Assembly (NCBI RefSeq): GCF_001553545.1
Contig: NZ_CP014227.1
Coordinates: 496,001 to 560,000 of the forward strand
DNA length: 64,000 bases
From: Capnocytophaga haemolytica
GTDB lineage: Bacteria; Bacteroidota; Bacteroidia; Flavobacteriales; Flavobacteriaceae
Reading direction: 5' to 3'
The notes under the pieces are model-generated. The model saw nothing but the letters and a program-made list of their open reading frames with translations. It was not told where the DNA came from and made no database searches. The translations under genes and the position numbers were made by a program. Positions 41,701 to 49,165 of this stretch are shown here, piece by piece; the first letter of the stretch is position 1, and each line of letters begins with the position of its first letter.

Positions 41701-43442
41701 AACACGTCTTTGATGTGCCCCATACTGTTGGCAATAGCGTCCTTAGCATCGGCAAAGTCGCCTTTGCCTATCTTCTTGATAATGTTAGTAGCAAAGCCTT
41801 TCATCTGCTCAAAGGTGATGTGCGGAGGCATTGCCAGCGTATCGCGATTGGTGTAGATGTTCACCAGCACAGGCCCTTCGGTCTCAAAAGCCTGCTTTAC
41901 AACACCCTCTAAGTCCTCTGTCTTGTGCACCTCAAAACCCTTGATGTTCATCAGCTCAGCAATCTTATCAAAAGGCGGATTCACCATATTGGTCTGCCAA
42001 TCCAAATAGCCCGATACTTCCATCTCAAGCTTTACCATTGCCAGCGAACGGTTGTTAAATACGAATATCTTCACGGGGTATTGATACTGCATTATCGTTG
42101 CCAAGTCACCCAAGAGCATCGAGAGTCCCCCATCGCCACACATTGCTACCACCTGTCGCCCTTTCTCAGAGGCTGCCGCCCCAATGGACATTGGTAAGGC
42201 GTTAGCCATCGAGCCGTGATTAAACGAGCCTGTGAGGTAACGCTCTCCCGTACCCTTAATGAAGCGTGCTGCCCACACTACGTTCATACCTGTGTCCACC
42301 GTGAAGATAGCGTCCTGTGCAGCATATTTGTTGAGTAGCTTAGCAGCATACTCAGGGTCGATTTGGTCTACCTCCGTCTTCTTAGAAGTGTAGTGGTCGA
42401 GACTCTTCTCAAGCTCCACATACTCCTTGTGAATGCTTGTAAGGAAGCTGTCATCGGCGTTACCTTTAAGACGTGGTAAGAGAGCCTCAATAGTATCCTT
42501 CACATCTCCCGCATAGCCGTAGTCTACCTTTGCACGCCGTCCGATGATCTCAGGGCGTTCGTCTATTTGAATGATAGTGTTCTTCTTAGGCAAAAACTCC
42601 GCATAAGGGAAGTCCGTGCCGAGCATAATAAGCACATCGCTCTTAGCACAAGCATCATAGCCCGAGCGATGCCCCAAGAGTCCATTCATACCCGCTGCAT
42701 AAGGGCTATCCTCTCTATCAAAGAAGATCTTCCCTCTAAAAGAGGATACGATAGGGGCTTTCAGCTTCTCTGCCAAAGCCTCTACCTGAGAGACAGCCTC
42801 ACGACAACCGTGTCCGCAGTAGAGCACAAACCTCTTGTTCTTCGCATCGTTGAGTACTGTTGCGAGCTTATCCAGCTCAGCGTCTGAGGGGCGCACTACA
42901 GGGCGGGTGAGGAAGGACTGTGTAGCCGTAGACACCTCTTCGAGGTCAGCACCTGCCACATCACCAGGCAAGCCCAACACTGCCACGCCTTTCTCGTTGA
43001 TAGCCGTCTGCAAAGCGCGTTGCATCATCGTGGTGAACTGCTTAGGGGTATTGGCAACATACACATACTTGCTGCAATCCTCAAAGAGATAAAAAGGATT
43101 CGTCTCTTGGAACCAGTGCGTGCCGAACTTCTGCGTAGCGCAAGTGCTCGCAATGGCAATCACGGGGTTACCCGCGCGATTGGCATCGTACAGCCCATTG
43201 ATAAGGTGCACGTGCCCTGGTCCTGAGCTGCCCATACAGCAACCGATACCGTGTAGTTCGGCGTCCATTGAGGCAGCATATGCCGCCGATTCCTCGTGGC
43301 GTACGTGTATCCACTCAAGACGACCATCGCGGCGGATAGCGTCATTTACGGGGTTGAGGCTGTCGCCAGTGATGGCATACACGCGCTTCACCCCAGCTTG
43401 TACCAACATCTCAACGAGTTGGTCTGAAACATTCTTACTCAT
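41697..43442 (-). CDS. poxB: Pyruvate oxidase / pyruvate:quinone oxidoreductase
   Basis: A 581-aa ThDP- and FAD-dependent enzyme that decarboxylates pyruvate to acetate (PoxB type) or acetyl phosphate. Order: ThDP pyrimidine domain with the catalytic Glu in HVRHEESAAYAA, FAD domain from ~190, and ThDP diphosphate domain with GDGGLSMLLGDLATIMQYQYPVKIFVFNN (GDG-x-NN motif). The C-terminus (GKGDFADAKDAIANSMGHIKDVF) could be the membrane-binding tail of PoxB. The -7 box is at 43473-43466. With no lactate or acetate genes nearby, the type is inferred from overall likeness to PoxB. Confidence 0.88.
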   Translation of the reverse strand: MSKNVSDQLVEMLVQAGVKRVYAITGDSLNPVNDAIRRDGRLEWIHVRHEESAAYAASMDAELHGIGCCMGSSGPGHVHLINGLYDANRAGNPVIAIASTCATQKFGTHWFQETNPFYLFEDCSKYVYVANTPKQFTTMMQRALQTAINEKGVAVLGLPGDVAGADLEEVSTATQSFLTRPVVRPSDAELDKLATVLNDAKNKRFVLYCGHGCREAVSQVEALAEKLKAPIVSSFRGKIFFDREDSPYAAGMNGLLGHRSGYDACAKSDVLIMLGTDFPYAEFLPKKNTIIQIDERPEIIGRRAKVDYGYAGDVKDTIEALLPRLKGNADDSFLTSIHKEYVELEKSLDHYTSKKTEVDQIDPEYAAKLLNKYAAQDAIFTVDTGMNVVWAARFIKGTGERYLTGSFNHGSMANALPMSIGAAASEKGRQVVAMCGDGGLSMLLGDLATIMQYQYPVKIFVFNNRSLAMVKLEMEVSGYLDWQTNMVNPPFDKIAELMNIKGFEVHKTEDLEGVVKQAFETEGPVLVNIYTNRDTLAMPPHITFEQMKGFATNIIKKIGKGDFADAKDAIANSMGHIKDVF

Positions 43443-43465
43443 AATTCTTATTTATTTAGGTGCGG

Positions 43466-43473
43466 CAAAGGTA
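43466..43473 (-). promoter_or_regulatory. -7 box TACCTTTG for poxB
   Basis: TACCTTTG on the minus strand, 23 nt before the poxB start. It is back to back with the plus-strand -7 box at 43514. Confidence 0.5.
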
Positions 43474-43513
43474 CGAAAAACAATCAAATAAGCAATTATT
43501 AATAATTATTTTA

Positions 43514-43521
43514 TACCTTTG
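43514..43521 (+). promoter_or_regulatory. -7 box TACCTTTG for the DUF2461 gene
   Basis: TACCTTTG on the plus strand, 34 nt before the start at 43556. Confidence 0.5.
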
Positions 43522-43555
43522 CACCTGATTTATCATTTAAGTAATCATTAGAAAG

Positions 43556-44221
43556 ATGACAACAGAGGTTTTTAAGTTCCTTTCGGAGCTTGTACAGAAC
43601 AACAACCGCCAGTGGTTTGAGGCACATAAAGAGCAATACCAAAAAGCAAAGAACGAGGCAGATAGCTTCTTCCATAAGGTTTACGATGCTGTGGCAGATG
43701 TCGATACAGTAGGCGCTATCAAGATATACCGCATCTATCGCGATTTGCGCTTCTCAAAGGATAAGACGCCTTACAAAGACCACTTTGGGCTTTATATTGG
43801 TCGCAAGCAGCCACACAACCGTGGGGCGTACTACCTGCACTTGAGCCCTGAACAGGTGTTTGTCGCTGGAGGCTTTTATGGTCCTGAGAAGGACGATCTT
43901 TACCGTATCCGTAAGGAACTCGAGTTAGAAGGAGAGGCATTTCTCAAAATACTCAACAGCAAGCCTATACAGCAGTACTTCGGTGGGGAGCTCGCGGGTG
44001 AGGAACTCAAGTCAGCACCTAAGGGCTTCGCTAAGGACGACCCGATGGTAGCTTATATCCGCAAAAAACAGTTCTACCTGATGCGCAGTTTTGCTGTCGA
44101 GGATGCCCTGAGCGACCGCTTTTTCAGTGAGGTCGTTGATAGTTTTAAGGCAATGCGCCCTTTCTTTGAGTTTATGACCACCGCCCTGACAACTAACCTC
44201 AACGGGGAACCTATACTATAA
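43556..44221 (+). CDS. DUF2461 protein (TIGR02453)
   Basis: A 221-aa protein. FLSELVQNNNRQWFEAHKEQY and IYRIYRDLRFSKDKTPYKDHFGLYIGRK are the DUF2461/TIGR02453 signature. The structure and reaction of the family are unknown to me. It is followed 11 nt later by the DUF2809 gene. Confidence 0.9.
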   Translation: MTTEVFKFLSELVQNNNRQWFEAHKEQYQKAKNEADSFFHKVYDAVADVDTVGAIKIYRIYRDLRFSKDKTPYKDHFGLYIGRKQPHNRGAYYLHLSPEQVFVAGGFYGPEKDDLYRIRKELELEGEAFLKILNSKPIQQYFGGELAGEELKSAPKGFAKDDPMVAYIRKKQFYLMRSFAVEDALSDRFFSEVVDSFKAMRPFFEFMTTALTTNLNGEPIL

Positions 44222-44232
44222 AAAACAATCTT

Positions 44233-44595
44233 ATGCAATTAAAATTTAACGCTTCGTATTTCTATAAGGCGCTTGTGTTTTTTGCCATTGAGGTGCTCAT
44301 CGCTACGGTGCTGAGCAGGATAGGCATTTTGCGTGCTTATGTGGGTGATATTCTCGTGATACTCCTTTTGTACTGCTTGGTTCTTTCCTTTGTAAAGGTC
44401 AAGAATAAAGATAAGCTCCTCATAGGCATCTTTATCTTTGCCGTAGTGGTAGAAGTGTTGCAATACTTCAGGATAGCCTCTTATTTAGGCTTCTCCTATG
44501 GCAGTTTGGGCTATATCCTATTGGGGAACCATTTTTCGTGGGAGGATATCGTATGCTATGCCATAGGCTGTGGGATAGCGAAGCTATTTTTGTGA
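44233..44595 (+). CDS. DUF2809 membrane protein
   Basis: A 120-aa protein with four membrane helices. GILRAYVGDILVILLLYCLV and HFSWEDIVCYAIGC match the DUF2809 family of small membrane proteins of unknown function. Probably cotranscribed with DUF2461. Confidence 0.82.
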   Translation: MQLKFNASYFYKALVFFAIEVLIATVLSRIGILRAYVGDILVILLLYCLVLSFVKVKNKDKLLIGIFIFAVVVEVLQYFRIASYLGFSYGSLGYILLGNHFSWEDIVCYAIGCGIAKLFL

Positions 44596-44634
44596 TTTTT
44601 CTAACGATTGTATTATCTATAAGATATTTTTATA

Positions 44635-44642
44635 TATCTTTG
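44635..44642 (+). promoter_or_regulatory. -7 box TATCTTTG for the POT transporter
   Basis: TATCTTTG on the plus strand, 75 nt before the start at 44718, leaving a leader of about 65 nt. Confidence 0.45.
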
Positions 44643-44717
44643 CGCTTCGTATGGTGAAAATTAGGGTAATAATACCCTCTAACTACTTATTTTAAAACTA
44701 ATTAATTCAGAGATACA

Positions 44718-46238
44718 ATGAGTGAGAAAGTATTGACATTACAAGATATTCAAGAGTTTAAAGGTAAATACCCCAAGCAGCTTTGGGTTTTATTCTTTTC
44801 AGAGATGTGGGAGCGTTTTTGTTTCTATGGTATGCGGGGTATGCTCGTCTTCTTTATGATAAACGAACTGATGCTCTCAGATAAGAATGCACAGTTGCAA
44901 TACGGGGCTATTCAGGCGTTTATCTATGCGTTTACCTTTGTGGGAGGGCTTTTTGCTGATAAGGTGTTAGGCTTCCGTAGGTCGTTGTTCTGGGGTGGAC
45001 TTCTGATGATTGCAGGTAGTATTATCTTAGCAATCAACCCACATACGCATTTCTTTCTTGGAATTAGCTTTACCGTGGTAGGTACAGGTTTCTTTAAGCC
45101 TAATATTTCGGCTATGGTGGGCTGGCTTTATAAGAAAGAAGATACACGCCGCGATGCAGGTTTTTCACTCTTCTATGCGGGAATTAACCTCGGAGCTTTC
45201 TTAGGAGGATATGCTTGTGTAGCAATAGGAAAGGGATATATGCTCTCTTCGTATATTCCTGAGGGCTTGCGCTGGAATATGGCTTTCGGTTTGGCAGCTA
45301 TTGTGATGGCAATAAGTCTTGTTACTTTTGTATTTACAAAACGCAGTTTAGGTCCTATCGGGATTTCACCACTTCACGAGTTCGATAAGAAAAAACGCCA
45401 TATCTATGAGGTAGTGGTTTATATAATTGCATTGGCGTGTATCCCGCTAATTATGCAGATGGTTATTAACAATGAGTATACGAACTACTTTATGTATACC
45501 GTAGGTCCACTGACGCTTTTATATCTCATCTTTGAGATGAGGCGCCATACTAAGGAAGAGGTTAAGAAACTATTGGCAGCGTTGGTATTTATCTTCTTCT
45601 CTATACTATTCTTTGCTTTCTTTGAGCAAGGAGGCGGATCGCTGAGTGTAGTAGCAGCAAACAATGTGAGTGATAAGGCGCTTTTTGGGCTACTTACCTT
45701 AGACCCTAACGGAGTGAATAATGCGGCTAATGCTTTCTTTGTGATTATTTTTGCAGCCTTAGTCGGTTTGCTATGGGTGGCATTGGCAAAAAAGAAGTTA
45801 GAACCCAACACAGTGGTAAAGTTTGGTTTAGGCTTTCTATTCCTTGGCATAGCATTCTATATCTTGTACTTATTGAGGTACTTCGCTAATAGTGAGGGAA
45901 TAAGTTCACTGGATGTATTTATCTGGGCGTACTTTGTGATGACTCTTGGAGAATTGTGTCTCTCGCCTATTGGGCTTTCCATTATGACGAAGCTATCACC
46001 AGCACGCTTGCAAGGAATAATGATGGGTATGTGGTTCTTAGCAAGTGCTTATGGGCAATACGTCGCAGGTATTTTAGGAGCAAGTATGACTTCACCAGAT
46101 AAAAATGCCTCTAACTTTGATAAACTAATGGCTTTCACCTCTGGATATCAGCAGGTAGCTTATTGGTCAATCGGGGCAGGGGTGTTGTTGGTACTTATTT
46201 CACCATTAGTACGAAAACTAATGCAGGAAGTAAAATAA
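44718..46238 (+). CDS. Proton-dependent oligopeptide transporter (POT/PTR)
   Basis: A 506-aa inner-membrane MFS carrier with about 14 helices that takes up di- and tripeptides with protons. FFSEMWERFCFYGMRGMLVFF has the ExxERFxYY-type motif used for proton coupling, and GTGFFKPNISAMVGWLY with FSLFYAGINLGAFLG form the two PTR2 signatures. The ExxER motif is E-M-W-E-R, intact. Fits a peptide-fermenting oral or host-associated lifestyle. Confidence 0.95.
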   Translation: MSEKVLTLQDIQEFKGKYPKQLWVLFFSEMWERFCFYGMRGMLVFFMINELMLSDKNAQLQYGAIQAFIYAFTFVGGLFADKVLGFRRSLFWGGLLMIAGSIILAINPHTHFFLGISFTVVGTGFFKPNISAMVGWLYKKEDTRRDAGFSLFYAGINLGAFLGGYACVAIGKGYMLSSYIPEGLRWNMAFGLAAIVMAISLVTFVFTKRSLGPIGISPLHEFDKKKRHIYEVVVYIIALACIPLIMQMVINNEYTNYFMYTVGPLTLLYLIFEMRRHTKEEVKKLLAALVFIFFSILFFAFFEQGGGSLSVVAANNVSDKALFGLLTLDPNGVNNAANAFFVIIFAALVGLLWVALAKKKLEPNTVVKFGLGFLFLGIAFYILYLLRYFANSEGISSLDVFIWAYFVMTLGELCLSPIGLSIMTKLSPARLQGIMMGMWFLASAYGQYVAGILGASMTSPDKNASNFDKLMAFTSGYQQVAYWSIGAGVLLVLISPLVRKLMQEVK

Positions 46239-46302
46239 TATCTAAATATAAGATAAAAAGTAGAATTTGGATAAAATATCTGAGTTCTGCTTTTATTTTT
46301 TA

Positions 46303-46310
46303 TATCTTTG
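46303..46310 (+). promoter_or_regulatory. -7 box TATCTTTG for gpsA
   Basis: TATCTTTG, 20 nt before the chosen gpsA start. It lies inside the longer open frame that starts at 46163, which supports the later start. Confidence 0.6.
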
Positions 46311-46330
46311 CAAAAAAAATACACAAAAGA

Positions 46331-47332
46331 ATGAACAAAGAAATACGCATATCGGTCTTTGGGGGCGGCAGTTGGGCTACTGCGCTCACCAAGTTGTTCT
46401 CTACCAATACCCCGCACGTATGTTGGTATATGCGCGATGAGGAAGCCATTGAGAATATCCGCCAGACCAAGCACAATCTCAACTACCTCAGCGATGTAGA
46501 GTTTGACACCGACAAGCTCACCCTTACCACCGACATCAACTTGGCAATACGCCAGAGCGACGTTCTCGTCTTTGCGATCCCTTCGGCTTTCCTTGCCGAT
46601 GAACTCAACCCCCTGAGCGAGTCGCTTACCGAGAAGGTCGTCTTCTCAGCCATCAAAGGCATTGAGCCCAATAGCGGTATGATCGTTGGCGACTATTTCC
46701 ACCAGCTGCACCGCGTGCCCAAGGAGAACATCGGGGTGATCGCAGGTCCCTGCCACGCCGAGGAAGTGGCACTCGAGCGGCTCTCGTACCTCACCATCGC
46801 CTGTGCTGACGAGGCAAAAGCCGAAGCCGTAGCTGCCGCCATACGCACCCACTACGTAAAGACTAAAATCTCGGACGATGTGGTAGGCATTGAATATGCA
46901 ACGATGCTCAAGAACATCTACGCCTTGGCAGCAGGCATCGCTCACGGCTTGGGCTATGGCGATAACTTCCAAGCAGTGCTGCTCAGCAATGCCGTCCGCG
47001 AGATGCATCGCTACATCCACTGTATCTACAAGGCAGAGCGCAACATCGATGGCTCGGCTTACTTAGGCGATTTGCTTGTTACTGCCTATTCGCTCTTTAG
47101 TCGCAACCGTATGTTCGGGAATATGATCGGCAAGGGCTACACCGTAAAGAGTACGATGGCAGAGATGAATATGGTTGCTGAGGGCTATTACGCCGTAAAA
47201 AATGCCTACCTCATCAAGCAAAAGCAAGAATGCCCAGGGCATACCCCCATCTTGGACGCCGTATACCAAGCACTCTACGGCAATAAACGCGTCAGCCAAG
47301 TATTTAAGGAACTCACCACAAAACTCGATTAA
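46331..47332 (+). CDS. gpsA: NAD(P)H-dependent glycerol-3-phosphate dehydrogenase
   Basis: A 333-aa enzyme reducing DHAP to sn-glycerol 3-phosphate for phospholipid synthesis. RISVFGGGSWATALTKLF is the NAD(P)-binding GxGxxxT region, IAGPCHAEEVALE and the Lys in GIEYATMLKNIYALAAGIAHGLGYGDN give the catalytic and substrate-binding parts. The frame is open back to 46163, but that part overlaps the POT gene and the -7 box; MNKEIRISVFGGG at 46331 is the correct start. The gap to ribE consists entirely of repeat arrays. Confidence 0.96.
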   Translation: MNKEIRISVFGGGSWATALTKLFSTNTPHVCWYMRDEEAIENIRQTKHNLNYLSDVEFDTDKLTLTTDINLAIRQSDVLVFAIPSAFLADELNPLSESLTEKVVFSAIKGIEPNSGMIVGDYFHQLHRVPKENIGVIAGPCHAEEVALERLSYLTIACADEAKAEAVAAAIRTHYVKTKISDDVVGIEYATMLKNIYALAAGIAHGLGYGDNFQAVLLSNAVREMHRYIHCIYKAERNIDGSAYLGDLLVTAYSLFSRNRMFGNMIGKGYTVKSTMAEMNMVAEGYYAVKNAYLIKQKQECPGHTPILDAVYQALYGNKRVSQVFKELTTKLD

Positions 47333-47333
47333 T

Positions 47334-47396
47334 AGCTATCAGTAGCCAGAAATGAGAAGTCAGAAATGAGAAGTCAGTGCTCAGTTCACAGTATCC
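47334..47396 (+). repeat. 7-nt repeat array, 9 units
   Basis: Nine heptads all starting with AG: AGCTATC, AGTAGCC, then AGAAATG and AGAAGTC each twice in alternation (47348-47375), then AGTGCTC, AGTTCAC, AGTATCC. It begins one base after the gpsA stop codon. Confidence 0.93.
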
Positions 47397-47411
47397 CGCT
47401 CCCCTTTCACC

Positions 47412-47510
47412 ACCGAATACAGAACGAATACACAACGGAGCCAGAACGAATACACCTAAGAAGATAGTAAGAGGATAAAACAACAATCAAGCATAGATAA
47501 AGCATAGACC
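47412..47510 (+). repeat. 11-nt repeat array, 9 units
   Basis: Nine units in register: AACGAATACAC at 47423 and 47445, GTAAGAGGATA at 47467, AAGCATAGATA at 47489, among others. As at 40361, it passes from an ACGAA type to a TAAGA type without losing phase. Confidence 0.88.
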
Positions 47511-47566
47511 AGACAGTTCACAGCACAGAGTTCTGACCTCTGATCCCTAATCCCTAACCACTAATC
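47511..47566 (-). repeat. 7-nt repeat array, 8 units, running into the ribE start
   Basis: Heptads such as TCTGACC, TCTGATC, CCTAATC, CCTAACC, ACTAATC, ending 3 nt before the ribE ATG at 47570. The AG is on the minus strand. Confidence 0.85.
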
Positions 47567-47569
47567 ACT

Positions 47570-48157
47570 ATGTTTACAGGAATTATAGAAACCTTAGGCG
47601 AGGTCATCGCCTTAGAACGACAAGAAGGTAACCTTCACATAACCGTAAGAGCGGGTTTTACCCCCGAGCTTAAGATCGACCAGAGTGTGGCGCATAATGG
47701 CGTCTGCCTCACGGTGGTGGGTATCCAAGATGATACTTACACCGTTACTGCCATTGCCGAAACGCTCCAAAAGACGAACCTTGGCACGCTGAAAGTCGGC
47801 GACTGTGTGAACTTAGAGCGCGGTATGCTGCTCGGCGCACGCCTCGATGGACATATCGTGCAAGGACACGTAGACCAGACAGGCAACTGCATCGCCATTG
47901 AAGAAGAAGGCGGCAGCACGCGCTTTACCTTCCGCTACGATGTGAGCAAAGGCAACACTACCATCGAAAAAGGCTCTATCACCGTCAGCGGCGTGAGCCT
48001 CACCGTAGTGGACTCAGGCATTGACACCTTTAGCGTGGCGATTATCCCCTATACGCTGCAACACACCACTTTGCAGTACCTCAAAGTAGGCGACAGCGTA
48101 AACTTAGAGTTTGACGTCATAGGAAAATACGTAGCGAAATTAGTAGGGAGAGGGTAG
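47570..48157 (+). CDS. ribE: Riboflavin synthase, alpha subunit
   Basis: A 195-aa enzyme that makes riboflavin from two lumazines. The N-terminal MFTGIIETLGEV and two lumazine-binding barrels are clear: NGVCLTV in the first (residue ~45) and SGVSLTVVD in the second (~140), each with the substrate-binding Ser/Thr-Val. Length normal. No FMN riboswitch is seen; the leader consists of the repeat arrays, so its promoter is not recognisable. Confidence 0.95.
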   Translation: MFTGIIETLGEVIALERQEGNLHITVRAGFTPELKIDQSVAHNGVCLTVVGIQDDTYTVTAIAETLQKTNLGTLKVGDCVNLERGMLLGARLDGHIVQGHVDQTGNCIAIEEEGGSTRFTFRYDVSKGNTTIEKGSITVSGVSLTVVDSGIDTFSVAIIPYTLQHTTLQYLKVGDSVNLEFDVIGKYVAKLVGRG

Positions 48158-48170
48158 AAGTTATTGGCAA

Positions 48171-48229
48171 TAAGCTGAAAAAGCTCAGCGCGTTAGCCCT
48201 AAAAGCTCAAAGCTATCACCTAAAAGCTT
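48171..48229 (-). repeat. 7-nt repeat array forming the plsC C-terminus
   Basis: Heptads AAGCTCA, GCGCGTT, AGCCCTA, AAAGCTC, AAAGCTA, TCACCTA, AAAGCTT in register. It holds the plsC stop (48187-48185) and the last ~14 codons, coding KLLGDSFELLGLTR. Confidence 0.72.
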
Positions 48230-49045
48230 ATCATAAATAGCTTTGTGGCACTGTGTTTTAAGCGACTCCTTGTCCTCAAGAATCAAGCCCTCTGTGGAGA
48301 TCGTAGGCAGCACCTCAACACGCATACGCCCAGGGCTACCTGCAAAGAAGCGGTAAGGAAAGCGGTGTTTATTGTCGTAGAAGACTATCGGAACGATGGG
48401 TATCTGGCACTCAATGGCAATGCGGAAAGCACCATCCTTAAACTTGTCGAGCACGATGCTTTCATCGTCAGGCACGCCTCCCTCAGGGAAGATGCAGATG
48501 CTCAACCCCTGTGCAATTCGCTCCATCGCCTGAGTGTAGACCTCACGGCGGCTCTGTGCACTCGAGCGATCGACCATTATAACGGCTCTGCGGTAGAAGA
48601 ACCCAAAGAGCGGTAGCTTTGCTAACTCCTTCTTCCCCACAAACACAAACGGCGCACGACTGCACACCAGCATCAGCATAATGTCGCTCATACTCGTATG
48701 ATTAGCAATAAGCATTTGTGAGTGTGAGCTTTGAGCTTTGAGCTTTGAGCTTTTAGAGTCTACTCTCTGCTCATTACTCTTCACATACTGTCTCTGCGCC
48801 AGCTCGCGCCACTTTCTCTGCTCTCTGCTCTCTGCTCTCTGACTTCTGTCCATAGGACGCCACCCCATTCCGTAGAGGATAGGGCGTGCCCAGAGGTTGC
48901 GGGCTACCCAATAGAGTTGTGGGTACCACTCGCGGCGTGCCGTAAACACCAATAACACAGGCAATAGCAGCACAATCAACAAGGTAGTAAGCACGTAGAA
49001 CCACACGTGCCACAGCGTCCAAAATAAGTATTTTAAGATTTTCAT
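48185..49045 (-). CDS. plsC: 1-acylglycerol-3-phosphate acyltransferase with repeat insert
   Basis: A 286-aa membrane enzyme that acylates lysophosphatidic acid. N-terminal membrane segment (~1-40), catalytic NHTSMSD (HX4D), GKKELAKLPLFGFFYRR, FPEGGVPDD (FPEG motif) and VPIVFYD. Residues ~66-108 between the membrane segment and the HX4D box are a charged, low-complexity insert (RSQRAESREQRKWREL, then KLKAQSSHSQ) coded by the heptad array at 48725-48847. The C-terminus is also coded by a heptad array. The start MKILKYLFWTLWH at 49045 follows the -7 box at 49061-49054. Confidence 0.87.
   Translation of the reverse strand: MKILKYLFWTLWHVWFYVLTTLLIVLLLPVLLVFTARREWYPQLYWVARNLWARPILYGMGWRPMDRSQRAESREQRKWRELAQRQYVKSNEQRVDSKSSKLKAQSSHSQMLIANHTSMSDIMLMLVCSRAPFVFVGKKELAKLPLFGFFYRRAVIMVDRSSAQSRREVYTQAMERIAQGLSICIFPEGGVPDDESIVLDKFKDGAFRIAIECQIPIVPIVFYDNKHRFPYRFFAGSPGRMRVEVLPTISTEGLILEDKESLKTQCHKAIYDKLLGDSFELLGLTR
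48725..48847 (-). repeat. 7-nt repeat array inside plsC, two near-perfect runs
   Basis: Four exact copies of TGAGCTT (48725-48752, plus strand reading), then degenerate units, then three exact GCTCTCT (48820-48840) with a variant on each side. All are within the plsC reading frame. Gain or loss of one unit would shift the frame and end the protein before its catalytic box or soon after. Confidence 0.93.
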
Positions 49046-49053
49046 TGCGAACG

Positions 49054-49061
49054 CAAAAGTA
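49054..49061 (-). promoter_or_regulatory. -7 box TACTTTTG for plsC
   Basis: TACTTTTG on the minus strand, 9 nt before the plsC start, implying a very short leader. Confidence 0.4.
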
Positions 49062-49098
49062 CAATAATCTTTCATAAAGAAAATATTTTTGTTAAAAA

Positions 49099-49130
49099 TT
49101 TGCTTTATACGTTAAAAAAACTTACCTTTG
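49099..49130 (+). promoter_or_regulatory. Promoter of the beta-galactosidase gene
   Basis: TTTG at 49099-49102, 20 nt, TACCTTTG at 49123-49130; start codon at 49166. Confidence 0.82.
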
Positions 49131-49165
49131 TCGGCTAATAAGACGAGTTACCAAAACGAATATTT

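Noticed and set aside
46163-46330. Longer N-terminus for gpsA
   Set aside because: It overlaps the POT transporter gene and its own -7 box; the enzyme family begins at MNKEIRISVFGGG-like sequence.
47397-47569. FMN riboswitch in front of ribE
   Set aside because: The gap is periodic repeat DNA and contains none of the conserved FMN-aptamer segments.
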